This document shows positions 37,238-46,331 of a DNA stretch of 64,000 nt, piece after piece. Both the position numbers and the translations under genes were made by a program. The DNA is from Bacillaceae bacterium OF18-1A. GTDB taxonomy: Bacteria; Bacillota; Bacilli; Bacillales; Bacillaceae_G. Where the stretch lies: assembly GCA_027694045.1 (NCBI GenBank), contig JAQEWB010000001.1, forward strand, positions 248,001 to 312,000, written 5' to 3'. The first letter of the stretch is position 1, and each line of letters starts with the position of its first letter. A model generated the notes under the pieces. That model did not search any database and was not told where the DNA came from. It saw only the letters and a list, made by a program, of their open reading frames with translations.

Positions 37238-37298
37238 TAGTAGAAGTTAGATGAATAACAATCAAACGTTGCTATTCATCTAACTTCTACTATATAAT
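37238..37298. promoter_or_regulatory. Perfect 20-bp inverted repeat over a promoter before the ABC-F gene
   Basis: TAGTAGAAGTTAGATGAATA (37238-37257) is repeated exactly inverted at 37273-37292, with a 15-base spacer and no T run, so it is not a simple terminator. A promoter TTGCTA (37269-37274) - 18 bp - TATAAT (37293-37298) overlaps its right arm. The repeat may be an operator, a strong RNA hairpin from upstream read-through, or the trace of a small element. Confidence 0.6.
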
Positions 37299-37393
37299 AG
37301 CTATAGTCTACAATAAGTGAGTCGTAATATGCGATTTTTTAAGACAATCGGTGAGAAAACGCTGGTATCAGCGGTATTAGTAGGAGGACACAA

Positions 37394-39019
37394 ATGATTA
37401 CAGTAAGTAACGTTAGTTTGCGTTTCGCGGATCGCAAATTGTTTGAAGATGTTAACATAAAATTCACGCCAGGTAACTGCTACGGTTTAATCGGAGCAAA
37501 CGGTGCTGGTAAATCAACATTTCTGAAGATTTTATCTGGAGAAATCGAACCATCAACAGGTGACATACATATTACGCCAGGTGAGCGTTTAGCAGTATTA
37601 AAACAGAACCACTTCGAATATGAAGAGTTCCCAGTATTAGAAACAGTAATTATGGGTCACACGCAACTTTACAAAGTAATGCAAGAGAAAAATGCCATCT
37701 ACATGAAAGAAGACTTTAGTGATGAAGATGGTATGCGTGCTGCAGAACTTGAAGGTGAGTTCGCTGAGCTTAACGGTTGGGAAGCAGAGTCAGAAGCTGC
37801 AATCTTACTAAAAGGACTTGGTATTGGTGAAGATCTTCATGATAAGAAATTGTCAGAATTAACTGGGGCAGAGAAAGTAAAAGTATTACTTGCTCAAGCT
37901 TTATTCGGTAAACCTGACATTCTATTACTAGATGAGCCTACCAACCACTTGGACTTAAAAGCGATTCAATGGTTAGAAAACTTCTTAATGAACTTTGAAA
38001 ATACAGTAATCGTTGTATCCCATGACCGTCACTTCTTAAATAAAGTATGTACGCACATGGCTGACCTTGATTTCGGTAAAATTCAGCTTTATGTTGGTAA
38101 CTATGACTTCTGGTATGAGTCAAGCCAATTAGCTTTAAAATTAACACAAGATGCGAATAAGAAAAAAGAAGAGAAAGTAAAAGAGTTACAAAACTTCATT
38201 GCACGCTTTAGTTCAAACGCTTCTAAAGCGAAACAAGCAACTTCTCGTAAAAAATTATTAGACAAAATTACATTAGATGATATTAGACCATCATCACGTC
38301 GTTATCCATTCGTTGGCTTCACACCTGAGCGTGAAGTAGGAAATGACTTATTAACTGTTGAAGGTCTTTCTAAAACAATTGATGGCGAAAAAGTATTAGA
38401 TAATGTGTACTTCACTTTAAACAAAGGTGATAAAGTTGCATTTATCGGTCGTAACGATATTGCGATGACAACATTATTTAAAATTCTTATGGGTGAAATG
38501 GAGCCAGATAGCGGTTCATTCAAGTGGGGCGTTACAACTTCTCAATCATACTTCCCAAGAGATAACTCTAAGTACTTTGAGAACAGTGACTACAACTTAG
38601 TTGAATGGTTACGCCAATTCTCTCCACAAGATGAGTCAGAAAGCTTCTTACGTGGTTTCTTAGGACGCATGTTATTCTCAGGTGAAGAAGTTAAGAAAAA
38701 CGTTTCTGTATTATCTGGAGGAGAAAAAGTTCGTTGTATGTTATCAAAAATGATGTTAAGTGGTGCGAACGTAATTACACTTGACGATCCAACGAACCAT
38801 TTAGACCTTGAGTCTATTACTGCATTAAACAACGGTTTAATTGCATTTAAAGGTACAATGTTATTCACATCTCATGACCATCAGTTCGTACAAACAATTG
38901 CAAACCGTATTATCGAAGTAACGCCAAACGGTGTAATCGATAAAGAAGCTACTTACGATGAGTTCTTAGAAAATGAAGAACTTCAAAAACAAGTAGATGC
39001 AATGTATAAAGGTCAATAA
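37394..39019 (+). CDS. ABC-F ATPase, YkpA/YbiT-like
   Basis: This is a soluble protein with two tandem ATP-binding domains and no membrane part, so it acts on ribosomes or translation rather than transport. The first domain has an intact Walker A (IGANGAGKSTFLKI) and Walker B (ILLLDEPTNHLD), but its signature reads LTGAEK (156-161) instead of LSGGE. The linker (~240-300) is charged and helical. The second domain has GRNDIAMTT (352-360), lacking the Walker A lysine, then LSGGEKVRC and TLDDPTNHLD with Asp for the catalytic Glu. I believe this degeneracy is usual for YkpA-type members. 541 residues. Confidence 0.85.
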   Translation: MITVSNVSLRFADRKLFEDVNIKFTPGNCYGLIGANGAGKSTFLKILSGEIEPSTGDIHITPGERLAVLKQNHFEYEEFPVLETVIMGHTQLYKVMQEKNAIYMKEDFSDEDGMRAAELEGEFAELNGWEAESEAAILLKGLGIGEDLHDKKLSELTGAEKVKVLLAQALFGKPDILLLDEPTNHLDLKAIQWLENFLMNFENTVIVVSHDRHFLNKVCTHMADLDFGKIQLYVGNYDFWYESSQLALKLTQDANKKKEEKVKELQNFIARFSSNASKAKQATSRKKLLDKITLDDIRPSSRRYPFVGFTPEREVGNDLLTVEGLSKTIDGEKVLDNVYFTLNKGDKVAFIGRNDIAMTTLFKILMGEMEPDSGSFKWGVTTSQSYFPRDNSKYFENSDYNLVEWLRQFSPQDESESFLRGFLGRMLFSGEEVKKNVSVLSGGEKVRCMLSKMMLSGANVITLDDPTNHLDLESITALNNGLIAFKGTMLFTSHDHQFVQTIANRIIEVTPNGVIDKEATYDEFLENEELQKQVDAMYKGQ

Positions 39020-39025
39020 TATATG

Positions 39026-39063
39026 AAAAAACCTCGCTCTCGTTATGAGAGCGAGGTTTTTTA
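39026..39063. terminator. Terminator of the ABC-F gene
   Basis: AAAAAACCTCGCTCTC pairs with GAGAGCGAGGTTTTTT around a 5-base loop. Confidence 0.9.
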
Positions 39064-39137
39064 TGATTTTTGTTTTTTTGTATTTTGAATAATTATTCAA
39101 AAATAACTTTAGTAGAGGATGGCGATTTTGATGTTGT

Positions 39138-39207
39138 ACTTAGTGGGGAAGGCTGATGCCTGATTGGTGAGAGTTAAGATTCCTCACTGATTATCGTTTT
39201 GCTTTAT
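39138..39207 (+). repeat. Probable decayed right half of a bcr1 repeat
   Basis: The stretch keeps TTAGTGGGG, GCCTGATTGG, CCTCACTGATTA and TTTTGC followed by TTTAT (39203-39207), in the order and rough spacing of the right half of bcr1. The left half is not recognisable. The rest of the 540-bp gap between the ABC-F and ltaS genes is AT-rich with no feature I can support. Confidence 0.45.
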
Positions 39208-39556
39208 ACAATTGGAAAAACAATTTTTTATAGTGAATTTAATTATATTACATTAATGTTCCAAAACTGGAGACATATTTATTTGCGAAGAAGTGAGTAA
39301 AGGTTTATAGTATGTGTTGTCATAATTAGTGGATGAATCTTGGGAGAAAAAAGGAAATGTTACAAATAGATTTAGTTAAATAGAAACCAAGGTCAAAATG
39401 TTTAAAAAGAAATAGTTGAATAAATAAAAGCTTCAAATTATAATTACTAATATTCTTCATATAGTTAAATAAATAAAATCTATTTGAAGAAGAAAAATTG
39501 AATAGAGAGACAGACTTATAAAAAATAAGCCTTGGATGATTAAAAGAGGTGGAGAG

Positions 39557-41530
39557 ATGAAACAACTTTTATTAAAGAGCAAAAGTGTGCTAAGCAATCA
39601 TTTTGGATTCTTTCTGTTTGCCGTAATATTATTATGGCTCAAAACATATGCAGCGTATGTAACGGAGTTTGATCTAGGAATTTCAAACACAATCCAAAAA
39701 TTCTTGCTGTTTTTTAACCCACTTAGCTCAGCGGTTCTATTTTTAGGACTTGGATTATTTGCAAAAGGAAAACGAGCGTACATTTGGGTAATTGTTATTA
39801 ATTTGCTAATGTCCATACTTTTATATGCAAACGTAGTATATTACCGCTTTTTCAGCGACTTTATTACGTTCCCGACATTAACACAATCGAATAACTTTGG
39901 AGATTTAGGTGGTAGTATTCTTGCATTGCTACACCTATATGATCCACTATATTTCTTAGATACAATCATTTTAATTGTTTTAGTTGCAACGAAATTTGTA
40001 AATCCTAAACCAATCCGTGTTGCGAAGCATAAATTATCACTTGTGTTTATAGCAGGTATTTTATTCTTTAGTATTAACTTAGGACTCGCAGAATCGGATC
40101 GTCCTCAGTTATTAACAAGAACATTTGACCGCAACTATATTGTGAAATATTTAGGAGCATACAACTTTACGATTTATGACGGCATTCAAAGTGCGAAAGC
40201 ATCAACAGAACGAGCATTAGCTGACGGAGATAGTATGACAGAAGTTAGAAATTATCTTACTTCAACTTATGCAAGTCCAAATCCTGAGTATTTCGGTAAA
40301 GGAAAAGGAATGAACGTAATTTATATTCATTTAGAGTCATTCCAAAACTTCTTAATCGATTATAAATTAAATGGTCAAGAAGTTACGCCGTTCTTAAACT
40401 CATTTACAAAAGATGCGAATACGTTATACTTTGATAACTTCTTCCATCAAACAGGACAAGGTAAAACATCTGATGCGGAGTTCATGTTAGAGAACTCAAT
40501 GTTCGGACTACCACAAGGATCTGTTTTTACAAATAAAGCTCATAACACATATCAATCAGCACCAGCTATTTTAGGTCAACAAGGATACACATCAGCAGTA
40601 TTCCACGGTAACTACAAAACGTTCTGGAACCGTGATGAAATTTATAAATCATTTGGTTTTAATCAATTCTTTGATGCGTCATACTATGATATGAACGAAA
40701 AAGATGTAGTAAACTATGGTTTAAAAGATAAACCGTTCTTTAATGAATCAATTCCGTTATTACAAACGTTGAAACAACCGTTCTATGCGAAGTTCATTAC
40801 ATTATCGAACCATTTCCCTTATCCGATTGATAAAGCGGAAGCGACGATTGAACCAGCTAAAACAGGTGATTCATCAGTAGATACGTACTTCCAAACAGCG
40901 CGTTATTTAGATGAATCTGTAAAAGGATTTATGGATTACTTGAAACAATCTGGTTTATACGATAATTCAATTATCGTTATGTACGGTGACCATTATGGTA
41001 TTTCAGATAATCATAGTGCGGCAATGTCTCAAGTAATGGGTAAAGAAATGAACTCATTTGAAAATGCACAGTTACAACGTGTACCATTAATCATTCGTGT
41101 TCCAGGAATGAAAGGCGGCGTACAACATCAATATGGTGGAGAAATTGACGTTCTTCCAACTTTATTACACTTACTAGGTACAGATACGAAAAATTATGTC
41201 CAATTCGGATCAGATTTATTATCACCAGAGCATAAACAAGTCGTTCCATTCCGTAACGGTAACTACGTAAGCCCAACAGTTACTGCACTAAACGGTAAGT
41301 ACTATGATACAGCGACTGGTAACCCTGTAGAATTAACAGACGAAATAAAACAAAATGAACAAATGGTTCAAAAATCATTAAAATATTCTGACCAAGTTGT
41401 TAACGGTGACTTATTACGATTCTATACACCAGAAGGCTTCACTCCAGTAGATCGTTCTAAGTACAACTATAACCATCGTGATAAAAATAAAACGAAGGTA
41501 AAGACAACTGAAGACGGAGAAACGAAATAA
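39557..41530 (+). CDS. ltaS: Lipoteichoic acid synthase family protein
   Basis: LtaS-type enzymes polymerise glycerol phosphate from phosphatidylglycerol onto a glycolipid anchor outside the membrane. Five hydrophobic spans fill the first ~210 residues. The extracellular sulfatase-like domain follows, with the nucleophile in GQGKTSDAEFM (Thr304) and metal-site segments SVFTNKAHNTYQS, AVFHGNYKTFWNRDEIYKSFGF and VMYGDHYGISDN. The start at 39557 (657 residues) has GAGGTGGAG ahead. B. cereus-group genomes have several LtaS paralogues; I cannot say which one this is. It is monocistronic. Confidence 0.92.
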   Translation: MKQLLLKSKSVLSNHFGFFLFAVILLWLKTYAAYVTEFDLGISNTIQKFLLFFNPLSSAVLFLGLGLFAKGKRAYIWVIVINLLMSILLYANVVYYRFFSDFITFPTLTQSNNFGDLGGSILALLHLYDPLYFLDTIILIVLVATKFVNPKPIRVAKHKLSLVFIAGILFFSINLGLAESDRPQLLTRTFDRNYIVKYLGAYNFTIYDGIQSAKASTERALADGDSMTEVRNYLTSTYASPNPEYFGKGKGMNVIYIHLESFQNFLIDYKLNGQEVTPFLNSFTKDANTLYFDNFFHQTGQGKTSDAEFMLENSMFGLPQGSVFTNKAHNTYQSAPAILGQQGYTSAVFHGNYKTFWNRDEIYKSFGFNQFFDASYYDMNEKDVVNYGLKDKPFFNESIPLLQTLKQPFYAKFITLSNHFPYPIDKAEATIEPAKTGDSSVDTYFQTARYLDESVKGFMDYLKQSGLYDNSIIVMYGDHYGISDNHSAAMSQVMGKEMNSFENAQLQRVPLIIRVPGMKGGVQHQYGGEIDVLPTLLHLLGTDTKNYVQFGSDLLSPEHKQVVPFRNGNYVSPTVTALNGKYYDTATGNPVELTDEIKQNEQMVQKSLKYSDQVVNGDLLRFYTPEGFTPVDRSKYNYNHRDKNKTKVKTTEDGETK

Positions 41531-41535
41531 ATACA

Positions 41536-41571
41536 AAAAACGCTGCTCATATGAGTAGCGTTTTTTGTATG
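41536..41571. terminator. Bidirectional terminator between ltaS and the TerC gene
   Basis: AAAAAACGCTGCTCAT and ATGAGTAGCGTTTTTT pair (one mismatch) between convergent genes. Confidence 0.88.
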
Positions 41572-41588
41572 TAAAAATAACATTTGCA

Positions 41589-42260
41589 CTACATAGAACC
41601 ATCTTTTGTTTTTTGTTTCGCCTTTCCAAAGAACACTACACCGATAATGACAATAACGATGAATGCCCATTTAATGAAAGGATTACTTTCAAAAAATGCA
41701 GCGAACCATTTTTCATCTACAATCATTTTTGCAGCAGTATAAGCTAAAACAGCTGCTCCAATCGTAATGATGACAGGAAAACGGTCAACCCATTTTAAAA
41801 TCAATGTACTGCCCCATACTACTACTGGAATAGAAACTAATAGTCCTATAATTACTAAAGAAAAATTACCATGCGCAGCCCCCGCAACAGCGAGTACATT
41901 ATCAATACCCATTAACGCATCAGCTATAATAATGGTTTTAATCGCAGACCAAAAACCTTCTTCGGCTTTAATATCGTGATCTTTGCCTTCAGCAATTAAT
42001 TTGTAAGCGATCCAAATAAGCAATATACCACCAATTAAAAGTAATCCTGGTATTTTTAATAACCAAACAACAACTAATGTGGCAGCAGCTCTTATCGCTA
42101 TCGCCCCAACAGTTCCCCAAATGATAACTTTCTTTTGCTGATTTTTCGGCAATCGCCTTGCTGCTAATCCGATTACGATAGCATTATCCCCGGCTAACAC
42201 TAAATCGATTACAATGATGGCAAGTAGGGCAGACCAATATTCAGGTGAGAAAAAATCCAT
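41589..42260 (-). CDS. TerC-family membrane protein, YjbE-like
   Basis: This 223-residue protein has seven hydrophobic spans and the TerC signatures: VIDLVLAGDNAIVIGLAARRLP with a membrane Asp/Asn pair, and a second IADALMGIDNVLAVAGAAHG. Bacterial homologues (YjbE, YkoY, YceF) take part in manganese export and metal loading of secreted enzymes, including LtaS. Lying next to ltaS, that link is attractive but only inferred. I see no manganese (yybP-ykoY) riboswitch in front; the upstream gap holds just a terminator. Confidence 0.88.
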   Translation of the reverse strand: MDFFSPEYWSALLAIIVIDLVLAGDNAIVIGLAARRLPKNQQKKVIIWGTVGAIAIRAAATLVVVWLLKIPGLLLIGGILLIWIAYKLIAEGKDHDIKAEEGFWSAIKTIIIADALMGIDNVLAVAGAAHGNFSLVIIGLLVSIPVVVWGSTLILKWVDRFPVIITIGAAVLAYTAAKMIVDEKWFAAFFESNPFIKWAFIVIVIIGVVFFGKAKQKTKDGSM

Positions 42261-42308
42261 GTATATATCACTCCTTAAGAGTAATATGTGCTAAAGTGTT
42301 GATAATAT

Positions 42309-42349
42309 AAAAAATAGGATTGAATTTGTATATTCAATCCTATTTTTTG
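42309..42349. terminator. Bidirectional-looking hairpin upstream of the TerC gene
   Basis: AAAAATAGGATTGAAT pairs with ATTCAATCCTATTTTT. It ends the minus-strand DUF3841 transcript just before the TerC gene. Confidence 0.85.
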
Positions 42350-42375
42350 ACTGTATTTTGATATGTATATGTATT

Positions 42376-43038
42376 TTAATTCCGTATAAGTCGCTTTTGT
42401 AGTTTTTTTTGCTTATCTTTGTTCTTTCTTAATTTTCGATTCATCTTATTAATACGGCTTTCTTTTCTGTTATCCCATTTATCACTTTTGATTTTATTAA
42501 TAGATTTATCTTCCTTAGCACGAAAACGTCGTACTTTTTTTACGAAGGAAAGGGGAATTCTACCAATGACACCTTGCTTTTCTAATGAATCCTCTTTGCC
42601 TAGACACCAATCAGGATGAGATAATAAATAGTCGAAATCGAATATTATCCCGTATTCTGTATCCATATAGGAATACCATTCATCTAATGTACACTTGTTT
42701 TTGGTATGTAAATATATTGATCCATCATTCATAGCACAGCACCAATAGTCAAAATAGCTCCATAGTACCCATTCTTTCGGTACATGTAGTGTTAAAATTA
42801 CCATTTTGGAATTTTCTCTACCCCAAGCTTTATGATTGCGGTTTGGATAATTATTTGCTTCCCAGACCCAAATAGGATAGTTGCCTTCGTAATGAGGTAA
42901 TCTTGTTTTCGCAATACGCACCATCCAATCATATGAATATACAGAGTCCGGATAGATGACTTCTTTATTACCTTCTAAATAACCAAGTTTCTTAAATTGC
43001 TTCCAAGCTTCTTCAGTTTGCACTGTATATACGATCAT
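42376..43038 (-). CDS. DUF3841-family protein
   Basis: This 220-residue soluble protein matches the DUF3841 pattern: MIVYTVQTEEAWKQFKKLGYL, then YDWMVRIAKTRLPHYEGNYPIWVWE and WVLWSYFDYWCCAMNDG, rich in Trp and Tyr. The last 50 residues are a Lys/Arg-rich tail (KMNRKLRKNKDKQKKLQKRL), which could bind nucleic acid or a membrane. Its function is unknown. It is monocistronic. Confidence 0.72.
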   Translation of the reverse strand: MIVYTVQTEEAWKQFKKLGYLEGNKEVIYPDSVYSYDWMVRIAKTRLPHYEGNYPIWVWEANNYPNRNHKAWGRENSKMVILTLHVPKEWVLWSYFDYWCCAMNDGSIYLHTKNKCTLDEWYSYMDTEYGIIFDFDYLLSHPDWCLGKEDSLEKQGVIGRIPLSFVKKVRRFRAKEDKSINKIKSDKWDNRKESRINKMNRKLRKNKDKQKKLQKRLIRN

Positions 43039-43185
43039 ATAACACCTACTTATTTAAACTAGGCTATAGTATAGCATGTGGTGTTTCAAAGTTACATTTA
43101 TTTGATTTTTTCTTGCTAAGTGGGAAGGGACATATATTATTGGAAATGCGTATAGGTTTTCTTTATAAGGAAACTCCCAAAACGA

Positions 43186-43231
43186 TAAAAAAAGACTTGA
43201 TAACCTACAAAAGGGAATCAAGTCTTTTTAT
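43186..43231. terminator. Terminator of the deacetylase gene
   Basis: AAAAAGACTTGAT pairs with ATCAAGTCTTTTT around a ~15-base loop. It lies at the 3' end of the minus-strand deacetylase gene. Confidence 0.85.
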
Positions 43232-44058
43232 TACATACGATTATCATGCCAGAAGTTTAATGGGAAGTGTTCGTTCTCATGATAGGCTTCTAATTCATAT
43301 CCTCTTTCTTTCAGCCCTTTAATAATTCCAGGTACTGCTTTAACTGATTGTGGATGAATATCGTGCATAAGGATAACTTCTGTTGGATTTGTAGCACTGT
43401 TTAAAACGTTTTCTACGATTTTAGCAGATGCAGCATCCACCGGCATTTTGTTATATTTCCAGTCTAATGAATCGATTGTCCAATCCCAAACTTTTAAACC
43501 ATTCTCGACAACTTTGTTTCGAAGGGCTTCATTTAATCCTGGCATTGAGCCGTAAGATGGACGAGTTAATACTGGGGATTTTCCTAGAACTCCAGCGATT
43601 AAGCCTTGGTCTTCCTTCATTTCATCTACGTAATGACCTTCTGTATAAAGCTTCTTGTAGTTGTGAGTCATACTGTGCATCCCAACATAGTGGCCTTCAG
43701 CATCTTCGCGTTTTACAAGATCAGGGAATGCTTTTACGTTTGAACCAATTAGGAAGAAGGTTGCTTTTGCATTTTCTTTCTTTAACATATCTAAAAGCTC
43801 AGCTGTGTATTTTCCAGGACCATCGTCAAATGTTAAGTAAGCGACTTTTCTAACTTGCCCGTTATAATGTTTTGGTGCTTCTTTCGGTGCAGGAGATGTT
43901 TGAATTTCACTTACAAGTTGAACAGTTTTTGCCTCATCTTCTGTACTTGCTAGAGCAGTATGTACTGATCCGAAGGCGGCTTCGTACGTAAATAATACCC
44001 CCGCGCAAATCAACATAGCCCTTTTCATTAAAGTTGTCATTCGAATTCCATTGTGCAT
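43231..44058 (-). CDS. Secreted polysaccharide deacetylase (NodB domain)
   Basis: This enzyme removes acetyl groups from cell-wall sugars or chitin-like chains outside the cell. A signal peptide (MKRAMLICAGVLFTYEAAFG) begins at residue 11. The NodB domain follows a ~40-residue spacer. YLTFDDGPGKYT (metal-binding Asp pair), HYVGMHSMTHNYKKL (His pair), RPSYGSMPGLN, VWDWTIDSLDW and VILMHDIHPQS are motifs 1-5. 275 residues from the ATG at 44058, with AGAAGGA ahead. B. cereus-group strains have about ten such paralogues; I cannot name this one. Confidence 0.9.
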   Translation of the reverse strand: MHNGIRMTTLMKRAMLICAGVLFTYEAAFGSVHTALASTEDEAKTVQLVSEIQTSPAPKEAPKHYNGQVRKVAYLTFDDGPGKYTAELLDMLKKENAKATFFLIGSNVKAFPDLVKREDAEGHYVGMHSMTHNYKKLYTEGHYVDEMKEDQGLIAGVLGKSPVLTRPSYGSMPGLNEALRNKVVENGLKVWDWTIDSLDWKYNKMPVDAASAKIVENVLNSATNPTEVILMHDIHPQSVKAVPGIIKGLKERGYELEAYHENEHFPLNFWHDNRM

Positions 44059-44336
44059 AATTTTCCTTCTCTCTATAAAAGTTCTACTCTACTATATTAG
44101 CAATTATAGGTAGGGAAATGCAAAAAAACTTTTTTACAGATGCAAAAAAGTTTAGTAACAAGTATGCAAGATTTTATTGTTTTTTGTGATTAAAAAATAG
44201 AGGGAGTATAATATGGTGAAAAAGATAATTTCACATACCGTATTAAAAAAATAAATATAGGAAAACAGAAAAGTAATGTAGAATATATCGTACATATATG
44301 TAGGAAGTCAATGTAAAACATAAAAGAGGTGGACAT

Positions 44337-45020
44337 ATGTTGTTTGAAGAAGTAATGCAGCAATTAGAAGAATATGGAACTGAACAAAATCGTAAAACGT
44401 ATAAAAACCATGGGGCGAAAGAGCCGCTGTTCGGGGTTAGTTTTGCGAATTTGAAGTTGTTAAAAAAGAAAATAAAAAAAGATCATGATTTAGCAATTTC
44501 TTTATGGGAAACAAAAAATATAGATGCAATGACTTTAGCGACATATGTTTTAGATCCGAAGAAATTAACGGTAGAACAGCTTAATAGTTGGGTTCAGGAT
44601 GTGGATTATTACTGTTTAATGGATGTTCTTATGACGTCTATATGTACTTCGCCAATCGCAATAGAAAGAATGGAAGAGTGGACGAAGTCTAGTGATGAAT
44701 GGATTGGAAGAGCAGGATGGTCTTTATTAGCAAATATTGCGATTAAAAATAAAACGTTGCGTGATGATTTTTTCTTACCGTATTTAAAAGAAATAAAAAT
44801 TCATATACATAATGAAAAAAATAGAAAAAAAGAAGCGATGAATAGTGCTTTAATTGCGATAGGAATTCGGAATGAAGATTTAGAACGACAAGCTACTGAA
44901 ATTGCACGTGAAGTTGGAAAAGTAGAGGTTGATCACGGGACAACGTCATGTAAAACGCCAGATGCAGAAGCCTATATTAAAAAGACAAGAGAAAGAGTTG
45001 AAAAAAAGAAAGTAAAATAA
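44337..45020 (+). CDS. DNA alkylation repair protein (AlkD/HEAT-like)
   Basis: This 227-residue protein is helical throughout and carries the features of the DNA alkylation repair superfamily (COG4912 type): FGVSFANLKLLKKKIKKDHDLAISLW, DAMTLATYVLDP, VDYYCLMDVLM and WIGRAGWSLLANIAI. HEAT-like repeats of such enzymes flip or cradle alkylated bases without base extrusion. It is a divergent relative rather than AlkD itself. GAGGTGG precedes the ATG. It heads a short run with a nucleotidyltransferase gene and two GNAT genes. Confidence 0.78.
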   Translation: MLFEEVMQQLEEYGTEQNRKTYKNHGAKEPLFGVSFANLKLLKKKIKKDHDLAISLWETKNIDAMTLATYVLDPKKLTVEQLNSWVQDVDYYCLMDVLMTSICTSPIAIERMEEWTKSSDEWIGRAGWSLLANIAIKNKTLRDDFFLPYLKEIKIHIHNEKNRKKEAMNSALIAIGIRNEDLERQATEIAREVGKVEVDHGTTSCKTPDAEAYIKKTRERVEKKKVK

Positions 45021-45036
45021 GAAAAGGAGAACGGTT

Positions 45037-45738
45037 ATGAAACCAATTGAAGCGGCACAAAGCATCATTACATCACAATTTTCGAATTGTGATGTAGCTT
45101 TACTCGGAGGAAGTGTTGCACGAGGAGAAGCGACAAAAACATCTGACCTTGATATCGTAATAATAGATTCTAGTTTAACGTCTTGCTATAGAGAATCTTT
45201 TTATAGTAATGGATGGCCTGTTGAAGTATTCGTACATAATTTTGAAACGTATAAAACTTTTTTTAAAATGGATTGTGACCGTGGAAGACCTTCATTACCA
45301 CAGTTAGTCTCAGAAGGGATTGCGTTAAAAGGGAAAAATGAAGTAGTTGAGAAATTAAAAAGAGAAGCGAATGATTTACTAAATAAAGGGCCTGCTAAAT
45401 GGACCGAGGAAACGATGAGGCAAAAACGCTATTTTATTACAGATGCTTTAGATGATTTTATAGGTGCATCAAAAAGAGAAGAAGAATTATTTATCGCTAA
45501 TTTATTAGCGGATCTTGTACATGAATATGTACTAAGAGTAAATGGTATGTGGCTCGGAAATTCAAAATGGTTTATTAGAGTATTAAGAAGATTTGATGAG
45601 CAATATGCAAACGAGTTTGTAGCGGCTTTTGATCATTTTTATAAAACCGGAGAGAAAAATGAATTCATTCATTTTATAGAAAAAACGTTAGAACAATATG
45701 GAGGAAGAGTGTTCGAAGGATTTTCTATTGGTAAATAA
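45037..45738 (+). CDS. Nucleotidyltransferase-domain protein
   Basis: The catalytic signature is GGS (24-26) ... SDLDIVI with Asp37 and Asp39. A later FVHNFETYKTFF segment may carry the third acidic region. The C-terminal half is helical, like the substrate-binding half of kanamycin-type adenylyltransferases. It starts 16 bases after the AlkD-like gene and ends 15 bases before a GNAT gene, so the four genes 44337-46832 look co-transcribed. The substrate is unknown; about the same size as the paralogue at 6682 but with little sequence identity outside the motif. Confidence 0.75.
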   Translation: MKPIEAAQSIITSQFSNCDVALLGGSVARGEATKTSDLDIVIIDSSLTSCYRESFYSNGWPVEVFVHNFETYKTFFKMDCDRGRPSLPQLVSEGIALKGKNEVVEKLKREANDLLNKGPAKWTEETMRQKRYFITDALDDFIGASKREEELFIANLLADLVHEYVLRVNGMWLGNSKWFIRVLRRFDEQYANEFVAAFDHFYKTGEKNEFIHFIEKTLEQYGGRVFEGFSIGK

Positions 45739-45753
45739 AAAGGGGATAGAAAA

Positions 45754-46299
45754 ATGAATACACCATTCGTTCAATTAAGAGAATTGACACTAGATGATGT
45801 AGAAGATCGATATCAATGGTCGTTAGATAGAGAAGTAACAAAACATTTAGTTGTACCACATCAATATCCACCGTTCACTCGTGAAGATACGAAAAAATGG
45901 ATTGAGGCATGTATAAATCGAAAAAATGGTTATGAACAAAGAGCTATCGTTACCGAAAAAAGTGTACACATTGGGTGGGTAGACCTTAAAAACTTTGATA
46001 AAACAAATAAAAATGCTGAACTAGGAATTGCGATCGGTGCTAAGGAGTATTGGGGGAAAGGCTATGGAATCGCAGCCTTATACAGTATGTTACAACTCGG
46101 GTTCACCGAATTTGAATTAGAGAAAGTTTGGCTACGTGTAGATGAGGATAATTTACAAGCTAGAAAGAGTTATGAAAATGCAGGATTTGTATGCGAAGGG
46201 GTAATGAGAAATGATCGATTACGTCAGGGGAAGTTCATTCATCGCTATCGTTACAGTATATTAAGGAAAGAGTATGAACAAAAAACTAATAGTCTATAA
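45754..46299 (+). CDS. RimJ/RimL-type GNAT acetyltransferase
   Basis: A 181-residue GNAT. RDVEDRYQWSLDREVTKHL-like N-terminal region, then ELGIAIGAKEYWGKGYGIAALYSMLQLGF (acetyl-CoA binding), and VWLRVDEDNLQARKSYENAGFVCEGVMR, the family's C-terminal signature. Relatives acetylate ribosomal protein N-termini, amino acids or drugs; none can be chosen here. AAAAGGGG lies before the ATG. Confidence 0.85.
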   Translation: MNTPFVQLRELTLDDVEDRYQWSLDREVTKHLVVPHQYPPFTREDTKKWIEACINRKNGYEQRAIVTEKSVHIGWVDLKNFDKTNKNAELGIAIGAKEYWGKGYGIAALYSMLQLGFTEFELEKVWLRVDEDNLQARKSYENAGFVCEGVMRNDRLRQGKFIHRYRYSILRKEYEQKTNSL

Positions 46300-46331
46300 A
46301 AATATTATGTAAATTAAAAGGGGAAGATAAA

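Noticed and set aside
42261..42375. Manganese (yybP-ykoY) riboswitch before the TerC-family gene
   Set aside because: The 115-bp gap holds only a terminator and the ribosome site; none of the conserved riboswitch junction sequence is seen.
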